Shown here: piece after piece, positions 22,575-30,561 of the stretch | How the letters are laid out: each line of letters opens with the position of its first letter | Numbering within the stretch: the stretch's first letter is position 1 | DNA from: Paracoccaceae bacterium | GTDB lineage: Bacteria > Pseudomonadota > Alphaproteobacteria > Rhodobacterales > Rhodobacteraceae | Length of the DNA: 37,673 nt | Direction of reading: 5' to 3' | Assembly (NCBI GenBank): GCA_028749255.1 | Contig: JAQTYE010000008.1 | Coordinates: 1 to 37,673, forward strand | Translations under genes and position numbers: made by a program | Notes under the pieces: generated by a model | The model's input: only the letters and a program-made list of their open reading frames with translations | Told to the model about the DNA's origin: nothing | Databases searched by the model: none

Positions 22575-22643
22575 GCGGGGCGGACCGACAAGATCCGGGA
22601 AACCGGCGCTAAATCAACGGATTACGTTCTGGGAGGAATACGT

Positions 22644-23927
22644 ATGAAGACGACTTTCGCAGCACTCGTGGCCGCTTCGATCACCCTGGCCGCTCCGGCC
22701 ATGGCCGATCTGAGCGTGCCGAACCTGAGCTATCGCACCGGGCCCTATGCCGCCAACGGCATCCCCTATGCGGATGGCTTCAACGATTACTTCACCCTGC
22801 TGAACGAACGCGATGGCGGCATCGGTGGCGAAAAGGTGCAGGTGCCGGAATGCGAGACCGCCTATAACACCGAAAAAGGCGTGGAATGCTACGAGGCGAC
22901 CAAGGGTCAGGCGGCGCTGGCCTATAACCCGCTGTCCACCGGTATCACCTATCAGCTGATCCCCAAGGTCACTGCGGACCACCATGTTCTGTATACCCCG
23001 GGCTACGGTCGGACCTCGGCGGCCAACGGCAAGGTGTTCGAGTGGGTCTTCAACTACCCCGCGAACTATTGGGATGGCGCTTCGGTCGCGATCAAATATC
23101 TGCTCAGCCAGAACGGTGACGACCTGAAGGGCAAGAAGATCGCGCTGGTCTATCACAACTCGGCCTATGGCAAGGAACCGATCCGCACGCTGGAAGAGCT
23201 GTCGAAAAAGCACGGGTTCGAGCTGAACACGATCCCGGTCGATCACCCGGGCCAAGAGCAGAAATCACAGTGGCTGCAGATCCGCCGCGACAAGCCCGAT
23301 TATGTGATCATGTATGGCTGGGGCGTGATGAACCAGGTTGCCATTCAGGAAGCCGTGAACATCAAGTTCCCGATGGAAAACTTCATCGGCATCTGGTGGT
23401 CGGGGTCTGAAAACGATGTGGGCCCGGCGGGCGAAGGCGCGAACGGCTACAAGTCGATCAGCTTCCACGGCGTGGGCAACAACTACCCGGTCTATGCCGA
23501 CCTGCAGAAATACGTCTTCGATGCGGGCAAATCGGCCGGGTCGGCGGATGAGCTGGGCACCGTTCTGTATTCGCGTGGCATGTATGCGGCGATGATCATC
23601 TCGGAAGCGATCCGTGAAGCGCAGGGGATGGCGGGCCATTCGGCTGTGACCCCGGAAGAAGTGCGTGACGGGTTCGAACACCTGAACCTGACCGAAGCGC
23701 GCCTGACCGAACTGGGTCTGCCGGGCTTCGCTCAGCCGATCGCGGCGACCTGTGCCGACCACGGCGGCCCGGGCTCTGCGATCATGCTGCAATGGGATGC
23801 CATGGCGAAAACCTGGGGTCCGGTGTCGGATTGGATCACCGCCGACAAGGACGTGATCGACCCGCTGATCGCCGAAGATTCGGCGGCCTTCGCAGCCGAA
23901 AGCGGCACGGCCGAGCGCTGCAACTAA
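22644..23927 (+). CDS. Branched-chain-type ABC transporter periplasmic substrate-binding protein
   Basis: Signal peptide MKTTFAALVAASITLAAPAMA, YANGIPYADGFNDYFTLLNERDGGIGGEKV..., periplasmic-binding fold; located within the liv-like operon. Confidence 0.94.
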   Translation: MKTTFAALVAASITLAAPAMADLSVPNLSYRTGPYAANGIPYADGFNDYFTLLNERDGGIGGEKVQVPECETAYNTEKGVECYEATKGQAALAYNPLSTGITYQLIPKVTADHHVLYTPGYGRTSAANGKVFEWVFNYPANYWDGASVAIKYLLSQNGDDLKGKKIALVYHNSAYGKEPIRTLEELSKKHGFELNTIPVDHPGQEQKSQWLQIRRDKPDYVIMYGWGVMNQVAIQEAVNIKFPMENFIGIWWSGSENDVGPAGEGANGYKSISFHGVGNNYPVYADLQKYVFDAGKSAGSADELGTVLYSRGMYAAMIISEAIREAQGMAGHSAVTPEEVRDGFEHLNLTEARLTELGLPGFAQPIAATCADHGGPGSAIMLQWDAMAKTWGPVSDWITADKDVIDPLIAEDSAAFAAESGTAERCN

Positions 23928-23934
23928 GACAAAG

Positions 23935-23958
23935 GCCCCCGGCGTTACAGCCGGGGGC
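23935..23958. repeat. Strong intercistronic hairpin (9-bp perfect stem, 6-nt loop)
   Basis: GCCCCCGGC-GTTACA-GCCGGGGGC, directly after the binding-protein gene and before the LivF-like gene. Confidence 0.75.
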
Positions 23959-23979
23959 ACCACCCCTACGGAGGACGCC

Positions 23980-24816
23980 ATGCTCGACGCCGCTCAGACT
24001 TCGGAAACCCGGACCGACACCCTGCTGGAGGTCAACAATATCGAGGTGATCTACAACCATGTGATCCTCGTGCTGAAAGGCGTGAGCCTTGCGGTGCCGA
24101 AGGGCGGGATCACCGCGCTTTTGGGCGGCAATGGCGCAGGCAAGACGACCACGCTGAAGGCGATTTCCAACCTGCTGAAATCGGAACGCGGCGAGGTCAC
24201 CAAAGGCTCGATCCTGTATCGCGGTGAGCGCGTTCAGGATGGCTCGCCCGCCGATCTGGTCCGCAAAGGCGTGATCCAGGTGATGGAGGGGCGGCATTGT
24301 TTCGAACACCTGACCGTCGAAGACAACCTGCTGACCGGCGCCTATACCCGCACCGACGGGCGCGCCGCAGTCGCCCGCGATCTGGAGATGGTCTATAACT
24401 ATTTCCCGCGCCTGAAAGAGCGCCGCAAATCTCAGGCGGGCTATACTTCGGGGGGCGAGCAGCAAATGGTCGCGATGGGCCGGGCGCTGATGTCCCGCCC
24501 CGAGATGATCTTGCTGGATGAACCTTCGATGGGCCTTGCGCCGCAACTGGTCGAACAGATCTTCGAGATCGTGAAAGCGGTGAATGAAGGCGAGGGCGTG
24601 ACCTTCCTGCTGGCCGAACAGAACACCAACGTGGCCCTGCGCTATGCGCATTACGGCTATATTCTGGAATCGGGTCGCGTGGTGATGGACGGCCCGGCAA
24701 AGGCGCTGCGCGAGAACCCCGATGTGAAGGAATTCTATCTGGGGATGTCCGACGAAGGTCGCAAAAGCTTTCGCGAAGTGCGCAGTTATCGTCGTCGCAA
24801 GCGCTGGCTGGCGTAA
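23980..24816 (+). CDS. Branched-chain-type ABC transporter ATP-binding protein (LivF-like)
   Basis: GGNGAGKTTTLKAISNLL, YTSGGEQQMVAMGRALMSRPEMILLDEPSMGLAPQLVEQIF, LAEQNTNVALRYAHYGYILESGRVV. Confidence 0.95.
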   Translation: MLDAAQTSETRTDTLLEVNNIEVIYNHVILVLKGVSLAVPKGGITALLGGNGAGKTTTLKAISNLLKSERGEVTKGSILYRGERVQDGSPADLVRKGVIQVMEGRHCFEHLTVEDNLLTGAYTRTDGRAAVARDLEMVYNYFPRLKERRKSQAGYTSGGEQQMVAMGRALMSRPEMILLDEPSMGLAPQLVEQIFEIVKAVNEGEGVTFLLAEQNTNVALRYAHYGYILESGRVVMDGPAKALRENPDVKEFYLGMSDEGRKSFREVRSYRRRKRWLA

Positions 24817-24907
24817 GTTAACTATTTGATTTTGAATGATTGCTGCGCAGCATGCTGCGGCGCGGCACTGGGGCGGCTGTGCCGCACGCAAGGAAAAGGG
24901 CCTGCTG

Positions 24908-26128
24908 ATGAGCCAGTATTTCGACGATCTGGAAACCCGCTCGCGAGAGGCGCGCGATGCGGCTTTGGCGCAGGACCTGCCGCGCATTCTGGCGCGGGCG
25001 ATGCAGGCACCGGGATTGGCCGCGCATCTGGGCGCGGTTGATCCGGCCGCTGTGACCGACCGTGCGGCGCTGGCGCGTCTGCCGGTGTTGCGCAAATCTG
25101 ATCTGGGGGCGGCGCAGAAACGCGCGGCGCCTTTTGGCGGGCTGACCACGAAGCCTGCGCATGCCTTTGCGCATATCTTCCAAAGCCCGGGCCCGATCTA
25201 CGAGCCGGGCGAGATCGGCCATGACTGGTGGCGGATGGGGCGGTTCCTGCATGCGGCGGGTGTCGGACCCGGTGATGTTGTGCAGAACTGCTTTGGCTAC
25301 CACCTGACCCCGGCCGGGATGATTTTTGAATCCGGGGCGCGGACGGTTGGCGCCGCCGTGCTGCCCGCGGGCACCGGCCAGACCGAGCTGCAGGTGCGTG
25401 CTGCGGTGGACATTGGCACCACGGTCTATTCGGGCACGCCCGACTACCTGAAGGTGATTCTGGACAAGGCCGACGAGATGGGCGAACGGCTGGAAATCAC
25501 CCGCGCGGCAGTGGGGGGCGGGGCATTGTTCCCCAGCCTGCGCGCTGAATATGCCGCGCGCGGCATCCAATGCCTGCAATGCTATGCGACCGCCGATCTG
25601 GGCAATATCGCCTATGAAAGTCCGGCGATGGAGGGGATGATCATCGACGAGGGCGTAATCGTCGAGATCGTGCGTCCCGGCACCGGCGACCCGGTTCCAG
25701 AAGGCGAGGTGGGCGAGGTCATCGTCACCACGCTGAATCCCGATTACCCGCTGGTGCGTTTTGCCACCGGTGATCTCGGCGCAATTTTGCCCGGTGTATC
25801 GCCCTGCGGGCGTACCAACCAGCGCATCAAGGGCTGGCTCGGGCGGGCCGATCAGACCACCAAGATCAAGGGCATGTTCGTGCGCCCAGAACAGGTGGCG
25901 GCCTTTGTGGCGGCACACCCCGAAGTCGCGCGTGCCCGTGTCGTGGCGACCCGCGCGGGCGAGATGGACGTGATGACGGTGCGTATCGAAACCCCGGCCG
26001 AGGATGGCGCGCGCTATCAGACGGGTGTGGTCGAAGCGCTGAAGATGAAGGCCGTGATCGAAGTTGTCCCGGTCGGCAGCCTGCCCAATGATGGCAAGGT
26101 CATCGAAGATCTGCGTAAATACGACTAA
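24908..26128 (+). CDS. Phenylacetate-CoA ligase (PaaK)-like AMP-binding protein
   Basis: Start trimmed to MSQYFDDLETRSREARDAA. HIFQSPGPIYEPGE..., YATADLGNIAYES, TTLNPDYPLVRFATGDLGAILPG, GRADQTTKIKGMFVRPEQV. Confidence 0.9.
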   Translation: MSQYFDDLETRSREARDAALAQDLPRILARAMQAPGLAAHLGAVDPAAVTDRAALARLPVLRKSDLGAAQKRAAPFGGLTTKPAHAFAHIFQSPGPIYEPGEIGHDWWRMGRFLHAAGVGPGDVVQNCFGYHLTPAGMIFESGARTVGAAVLPAGTGQTELQVRAAVDIGTTVYSGTPDYLKVILDKADEMGERLEITRAAVGGGALFPSLRAEYAARGIQCLQCYATADLGNIAYESPAMEGMIIDEGVIVEIVRPGTGDPVPEGEVGEVIVTTLNPDYPLVRFATGDLGAILPGVSPCGRTNQRIKGWLGRADQTTKIKGMFVRPEQVAAFVAAHPEVARARVVATRAGEMDVMTVRIETPAEDGARYQTGVVEALKMKAVIEVVPVGSLPNDGKVIEDLRKYD

Positions 26129-26252
26129 CCCAGCGTGGCCGCGATCCAGCGGCCGCCCCCCCTGAGCACAATGGCGCCCAGATCAAAGGCCGCCCAGGCC
26201 GACCCCGACGGCACGCGGCTTGGGCGGGGCTGGACAACGCCCCCCCTCGTCA

Positions 26253-26390
26253 GTGCAGGACCATGGCGTCGATCTGATCCGCCCAACGATCCACCGCGTC
26301 TTTGAGATCAAAGAGGCGGGCACGGCCCATGCCGTGCTGAAAAGTGGCCCCTACTGTGGCAAGATTGTGCGGCGCGGCGTCGCCCACTGA
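26253..26390 (+). pseudogene. C-terminal remnant of a zinc-type alcohol dehydrogenase/quinone oxidoreductase
   Basis: Open frame without a start: VQDHGVDLIRPTIHRVFEIKEAGTAHAVLKSGPYCGKIVRRGVAH*. Matches the family C-terminal pattern (L-x-P-x-I-D-R-V-F-x-x-x-E-A-x-x-A-H-x-x-L-x-S-G-x-x-x-G-K-I-V). Upstream frame degenerates into a C-tract. Confidence 0.5.
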
Positions 26391-26453
26391 TCGGCGGGCG
26401 TGACCGCCGCCGGCGGCGGTTCGCACGGCTTCGACTGCCTGAATGACATGATG

Positions 26454-26470
26454 TGTCCGCCAGTCGGACA
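26454..26470. promoter_or_regulatory. Candidate IclR operator, copy 1 (TGTCCGCCAGTCGGACA)
   Basis: 17-bp near-palindrome shared with copies at 29467 and 34371; upstream of the TRAP transporter genes; followed by a further half-site TGTCC at 26474. Confidence 0.6.
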
Positions 26471-26619
26471 CATTGTCCGTGTCAGTTCGCTTCCCCCTGC
26501 CCCCCGGCTATCCCAAAGATGGGAGCACGCGTTGCGGTTTGGGAGAATACGCAGCAGTTTGCACGACAGAACATGACCAGACCGCCAAGGCGGTGGGTTG
26601 CGCTTGGGAGGGCGCTGCG

Positions 26620-27105
26620 ATGGTGCGCAAGATCAATCCGCTGATTTCAAAGGGGCTTCTGAGCGCCGCAACGGGGTTCTTCCTGCTCGGCACAGGGGTC
26701 ACGGTCGTCGATGTCGTCGCGCGCAAACTTGTGGGCTTCAACGTTCCCGGCGCGATCGAGCTGACCTGCTATTCGGTGGGCTTCGGGGCGCTTTTGTCGA
26801 TGCCCGTCTGCTATGCGACGCGCAGCCATGTCACGGCGAAGCTGCTTTCGGAACTCATGCCGACGCTGTTCCTGCGCCCGCTCGGCCGGCTTTCGACTGT
26901 CGCCTCGCTGATCTTCGCGGCGCTGCTCGTCTGGATTCTCGGCACCAATGCGATCTCCAAGCTCGGCTCGCCCGAGACCTCGGCCGATCTCGGCCTGCCA
27001 ATGCCGGTGCTGCTGTCGGTGGTCTCGGTCACGCTCGGCATGGCGTTCGTCGCCGCCTGTGCGGGCCTCTGGTTCGAATGGCGCCGCGCCGGGGGTGAGC
27101 AATGA
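26620..27105 (+). CDS. TRAP transporter small permease (DctQ-like)
   Basis: Start trimmed to MVRKINPLISKGLLSAATG. Four-TM protein with VVDVVARKLVGFNVPGAIELTCYSVGFGALLSMP; ATGA overlap with the DctM-like gene. Confidence 0.9.
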   Translation: MVRKINPLISKGLLSAATGFFLLGTGVTVVDVVARKLVGFNVPGAIELTCYSVGFGALLSMPVCYATRSHVTAKLLSELMPTLFLRPLGRLSTVASLIFAALLVWILGTNAISKLGSPETSADLGLPMPVLLSVVSVTLGMAFVAACAGLWFEWRRAGGEQ

Positions 27106-28403
27106 GCGGGCTTGTGCTGGGCGGGTTCGGTTTCGTTGCCGCTATCGTTCTGATCTTTCTGGAAATTCCGGTGGCGGTTGCGCTGGGGCTTGTCGGGCTT
27201 GGTGGCGTTGCCATGGTGATCGGCGTCTCGGGGGCGATGACCGTGGGTGCGACCACGATCTGGGACAGCGTGACCAATTACACGTTGACGATGCTGCCGC
27301 TCTTCGTGCTGATGGGCAACCTGGCGGCACAGAGCGGGCTGTCGGGGCGGCTGTACCGGGCGATGTCGGTGCTGTTGGGGCACCGGCGCGGGGGGCTTGC
27401 ACTCGCCACGATCGGGGCCTCTGCGGGGTTTGGCATGATCTCGGGCTCGTCGCTCGCGACCACCGCCACGATGAGCCGGATCGCGCTGCCCGAGATGCAG
27501 GCGGCGGGCTATTCTCGGTCGTTGTCGGCAGGGTCGGTCGCTGCGGGCGGCACGCTGGGCATCCTGATCCCGCCTTCGACGGTGCTGGTGATCTATGCCT
27601 TCATCGCCGAGCAATCCATTCGCGAACTGATGCTGGCGACCGCCGGGCCGATCGTTCTGGCGATCTCGCTTTATTGCCTTGCGATCTGGCTGCCGCTCTG
27701 GCTTGGCATCTCGACCGCGCCCGAGCGCGAGCGCGCCCGTGGTGCCGAGCGGGTCGAGGCCTTGCGTGAACTGGTGCCGCCGGTCGGGATTTTCGGGCTG
27801 ATCATGGGCGGGCTCTATTCCGGCCTGTTCACCGCCAACGAGACGGCGGCGATAGGGGCGGCGGTCGTGCTGGCCTATGGCCTGCTCTCGCGCAGGCTGA
27901 ACTGGACAGGCTTCTTCGACGCGGCGATGGACACCGCGCTGACCTGCGGCGCGCTCTACCTCGTGCTGATCGGCGCCAACCTTTTCAACTTCTTCCTCGC
28001 GCTTTCGGGGCTGCCCTTCGGGTTGACCGGCTTGTTCTCGGGCATCACCGATCAACCGCTTTTGGTGATCCTTCTGATGCTGGTGATCTATCTGGCGCTC
28101 GGTACGCTGATGGACAGCCTTGCGATGCTGCTCTTGACCGTGCCGCTCTTCGTGCCGATTGCCCAGGCTGCGGGGATCGACCTGGTCTGGTTCGGCATCT
28201 TCGCGGTGATGGTGGTCGAGATGGGGCTGATCACGCCGCCGGTCGGCATGAACCTTTTCGTCCTGAAAACCACCAACCCCGAGATCGAGATGATGGAGTT
28301 GTGGCGCGGCGTCGCGCCTTTCGTTCTGGCCGATCTGGTGCGCGTGGCCATGATCATCGCCATCCCGGCGATCATCACCTGGCTTCCGCATCATGCAATT
28401 TGA
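27102..28403 (+). CDS. TRAP transporter large permease (DctM-like)
   Basis: IPVAVALGLVG, SGSSLATTATMSRIALPEMQAAGYSRSLSAGSVAAGGTLGILIPPSTVLVIYAFIAEQSI, GMNLFVLKTTNPE. Confidence 0.95.
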   Translation: MSGLVLGGFGFVAAIVLIFLEIPVAVALGLVGLGGVAMVIGVSGAMTVGATTIWDSVTNYTLTMLPLFVLMGNLAAQSGLSGRLYRAMSVLLGHRRGGLALATIGASAGFGMISGSSLATTATMSRIALPEMQAAGYSRSLSAGSVAAGGTLGILIPPSTVLVIYAFIAEQSIRELMLATAGPIVLAISLYCLAIWLPLWLGISTAPERERARGAERVEALRELVPPVGIFGLIMGGLYSGLFTANETAAIGAAVVLAYGLLSRRLNWTGFFDAAMDTALTCGALYLVLIGANLFNFFLALSGLPFGLTGLFSGITDQPLLVILLMLVIYLALGTLMDSLAMLLLTVPLFVPIAQAAGIDLVWFGIFAVMVVEMGLITPPVGMNLFVLKTTNPEIEMMELWRGVAPFVLADLVRVAMIIAIPAIITWLPHHAI

Positions 28404-28431
28404 ATTTCGGACATCCAAGGGAGGGATATCC

Positions 28432-29457
28432 ATGGTCCAACATACTCTGAAATCCGCCATCGCGGCACTTGCGCTTGGCGCACTGGCCTTCGGCACATTG
28501 GCGCCCAGCACGGCGCACGCGCGGGAGATGCGTGTGTCGTCCTTCGAGCCGCCGCAGGGCTTCTATTCCTCGAAGGTTCTGCAAGTCTGGATCGACCAGG
28601 CCAATGCGAAACTGTCGAAGAGCGCGCAGTTCCGGCTGTACCCGGGCTCGATCCTTGGCGCACCGCCGGCGCAGGCCGAACTGGTGAAGGCGGGGGTCGC
28701 CGATGTCGCGCTGGTGGTGCCGACCTACACGCCGGGCCTGTTTCCGCTGTCGGGCGTCGTCGAGGTGCCGGGCATGGTGACCAGCTCGACCGAAGGCGCA
28801 CAGATCCTGAACACGCTCGAGGCCGAGGGGGCGCTGGCCAAGGAATATGCCGATTACAAGATCATCGCGCTGTTCACGACGCCGGCCTATCGCTTTTTCA
28901 TGACCGATGGCGGCGTGCGTCTGCCCGCGGATCTGGCTGGGAAGAAGCTGCGCACGCCCTCGCCCTTCGGCTCGACCCTCTTCGGCATGCTTGGCGCCTC
29001 GGGTGTGTCGATCCCCGCACCGCAGGTCTATGAAAACCTTGAACGTGGTGTGGTCAAGGGGGCGGTCTGGGTGATGGATGCCTATCGCACCTTCCGCTTG
29101 AACGAGGTCGCGCCGACGATCACCACGACAAAGTTCATGGCCTCGCCGATGGCGGTCTTGATGAACAAGGCTGCCTATCAGGCGCTGTCGGATGCCGACC
29201 GCGCGGTGATCGACGAGATGTCGGGCAAGGCGGCCGCGGACTGGATCGCCAAAGTGGTCGATGCGGCCGATGCCCAGATCGAGGCCGATTTCCGTGCGGG
29301 CGGCAAGGTCACCTTCATCGAGCCCACCGCCGAGGAAACCGCCGCTTGGGAGGCCGCCTTGGCCGGGGCGCCCGCCGCCTGGGTCGCAGGGCAGCCCGAC
29401 CCGGCGGCCGCGCAGGTCGTGCTTGATCGCGCCGCGGCGATCTCGGCCGGGAACTGA
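28432..29457 (+). CDS. TRAP transporter substrate-binding protein (DctP-like)
   Basis: Start trimmed to MVQHTLKSAIAALALGALAFGTLAPSTAHA (signal peptide). DLAGKKLRTPSPFGSTLFGMLGASGVSIPAPQVYENLERGVVKGAVW. Confidence 0.92.
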   Translation: MVQHTLKSAIAALALGALAFGTLAPSTAHAREMRVSSFEPPQGFYSSKVLQVWIDQANAKLSKSAQFRLYPGSILGAPPAQAELVKAGVADVALVVPTYTPGLFPLSGVVEVPGMVTSSTEGAQILNTLEAEGALAKEYADYKIIALFTTPAYRFFMTDGGVRLPADLAGKKLRTPSPFGSTLFGMLGASGVSIPAPQVYENLERGVVKGAVWVMDAYRTFRLNEVAPTITTTKFMASPMAVLMNKAAYQALSDADRAVIDEMSGKAAADWIAKVVDAADAQIEADFRAGGKVTFIEPTAEETAAWEAALAGAPAAWVAGQPDPAAAQVVLDRAAAISAGN

Positions 29458-29466
29458 CCGCCACCC

Positions 29467-29483
29467 TGTCCGCCCAGTGGACG
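29467..29483. promoter_or_regulatory. Candidate IclR operator, copy 2 (TGTCCGCCCAGTGGACG)
   Basis: Shares TGTCCGC-N5-GGAC with copies 1 and 3; about 80 bp upstream of the dioxygenase-like gene. Also lies inside a larger perfect inverted repeat (29464-29490). Confidence 0.5.
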
Positions 29484-29560
29484 GACAGGGATCGCCCCCT
29501 GCGTTGGCGCGCAAGCGCCCGCTATAAAGGGGTATGCCACTTCAACCGATGGAGAAGACC

Positions 29561-30544
29561 ATGGCAATCAATGCACTGGGCTATCTTGGCGTGCGCTCTG
29601 ACCGGCTCGACGACTGGTCAGATTTCGCCGGAAAATTGCTGGGCATGCAAAAAATCGACCGCGGCGGCAAGGCGCTGGCGTTCCGTATGGATGACCGTGT
29701 GCAGCGGCTTCTGGTGTCGGATGAACCGGGCGAGACGCTGGCATTTCTGGGCTTTGAGGTCGCGCATCGCGACGATCTGCAGGCCTATGCCGCGCGCCTT
29801 GATGCCGCGGGCGTCAAGGTCACTCTCGGCACGCCCGAACTGGCCGACCGGCGCTTTGTCGGCGACATGATCTGGTTCACGGATCCGGGCGGCAACCGGG
29901 TCGAGCTGTTCCACGCGCCGATGATCGCCTCGGACCCCTTCGTGCCGGGTCGCCCGATTGACGGCTTCATGACCGGTCCGCTTGGTATGGGCCACGCGGT
30001 GCTGCATGTGAACAACATCGAGATCATGATGCCGTTCTACCGGGATCTGCTCGATTTCCACGTTTCGGATTACGGGCTCAAACCCTATGGCCTCTACTTC
30101 TTTCATCTGAACAACCGCCACCATTCCTTTGCCATGGTCGGGTCGGGGCGTCAGGGGTTCCACCATTTCATGGTCGAGTTCCAGAACCTCGACGATGTCG
30201 GCCAGGGGTTGGATCTGGCGCAGCAGCAAGAGGGTCGCGTGGCCTATACGCTCGGGCGGCACACCAACGACTACATGACCAGCTATTACGCCAATTCGCC
30301 TTCGGGGTTCTTTGTCGAAAATGGCTGGGGCGGGCGGCTGATCGAGCCGGAAACCTGGGAGCCGCACGAAACCACCGTCGGCCCGAGTTTTTGGGGTCAC
30401 GACCGGCTCTATCTGGACGAAAACGATCCGGCGCGTCTGGCGCTTTTGGAAATGCGCCTTGAGGCGGGCCGCAACGGGCGCCGCGCCCCGCCGATCGCGG
30501 ATTGTCCGTGGCTCTACGGCGAACTCGCCAAACACGCCAAGTAA
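29561..30544 (+). CDS. VOC-superfamily extradiol (type I) dioxygenase-like protein
   Basis: Start trimmed to MAINALGYLGVRSDRLDDWSDFAGKLLGM. Two-domain VOC organisation with MGHAVLHVNNIEIMMPFYRDLLDF and HHFMVEFQNLDDVGQGLD, placing candidate His ligands as in BphC-type enzymes. Confidence 0.88.
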   Translation: MAINALGYLGVRSDRLDDWSDFAGKLLGMQKIDRGGKALAFRMDDRVQRLLVSDEPGETLAFLGFEVAHRDDLQAYAARLDAAGVKVTLGTPELADRRFVGDMIWFTDPGGNRVELFHAPMIASDPFVPGRPIDGFMTGPLGMGHAVLHVNNIEIMMPFYRDLLDFHVSDYGLKPYGLYFFHLNNRHHSFAMVGSGRQGFHHFMVEFQNLDDVGQGLDLAQQQEGRVAYTLGRHTNDYMTSYYANSPSGFFVENGWGGRLIEPETWEPHETTVGPSFWGHDRLYLDENDPARLALLEMRLEAGRNGRRAPPIADCPWLYGELAKHAK

Positions 30545-30561
30545 CGAGGGGGGAAGACCCA

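Noticed and set aside
26137-26154. GGCCGC-GATCCA-GCGGCC hairpin after the PaaK-like gene as a terminator
   Set aside because: Only a 6-bp stem with no T-tract; could be chance in GC-rich DNA, so not listed as a feature.
26250-26471. 73-aa minus-strand ORF MSDWRTHHVIQAVEAV...
   Set aside because: It is the antisense image of the plus-strand oxidoreductase remnant, which gives a far better family match.
26811-28511. 566-aa minus-strand ORF opposite the TRAP permease genes
   Set aside because: Antisense to DctQ/DctM-like genes; composition Arg/Gln/His-rich, no domain.
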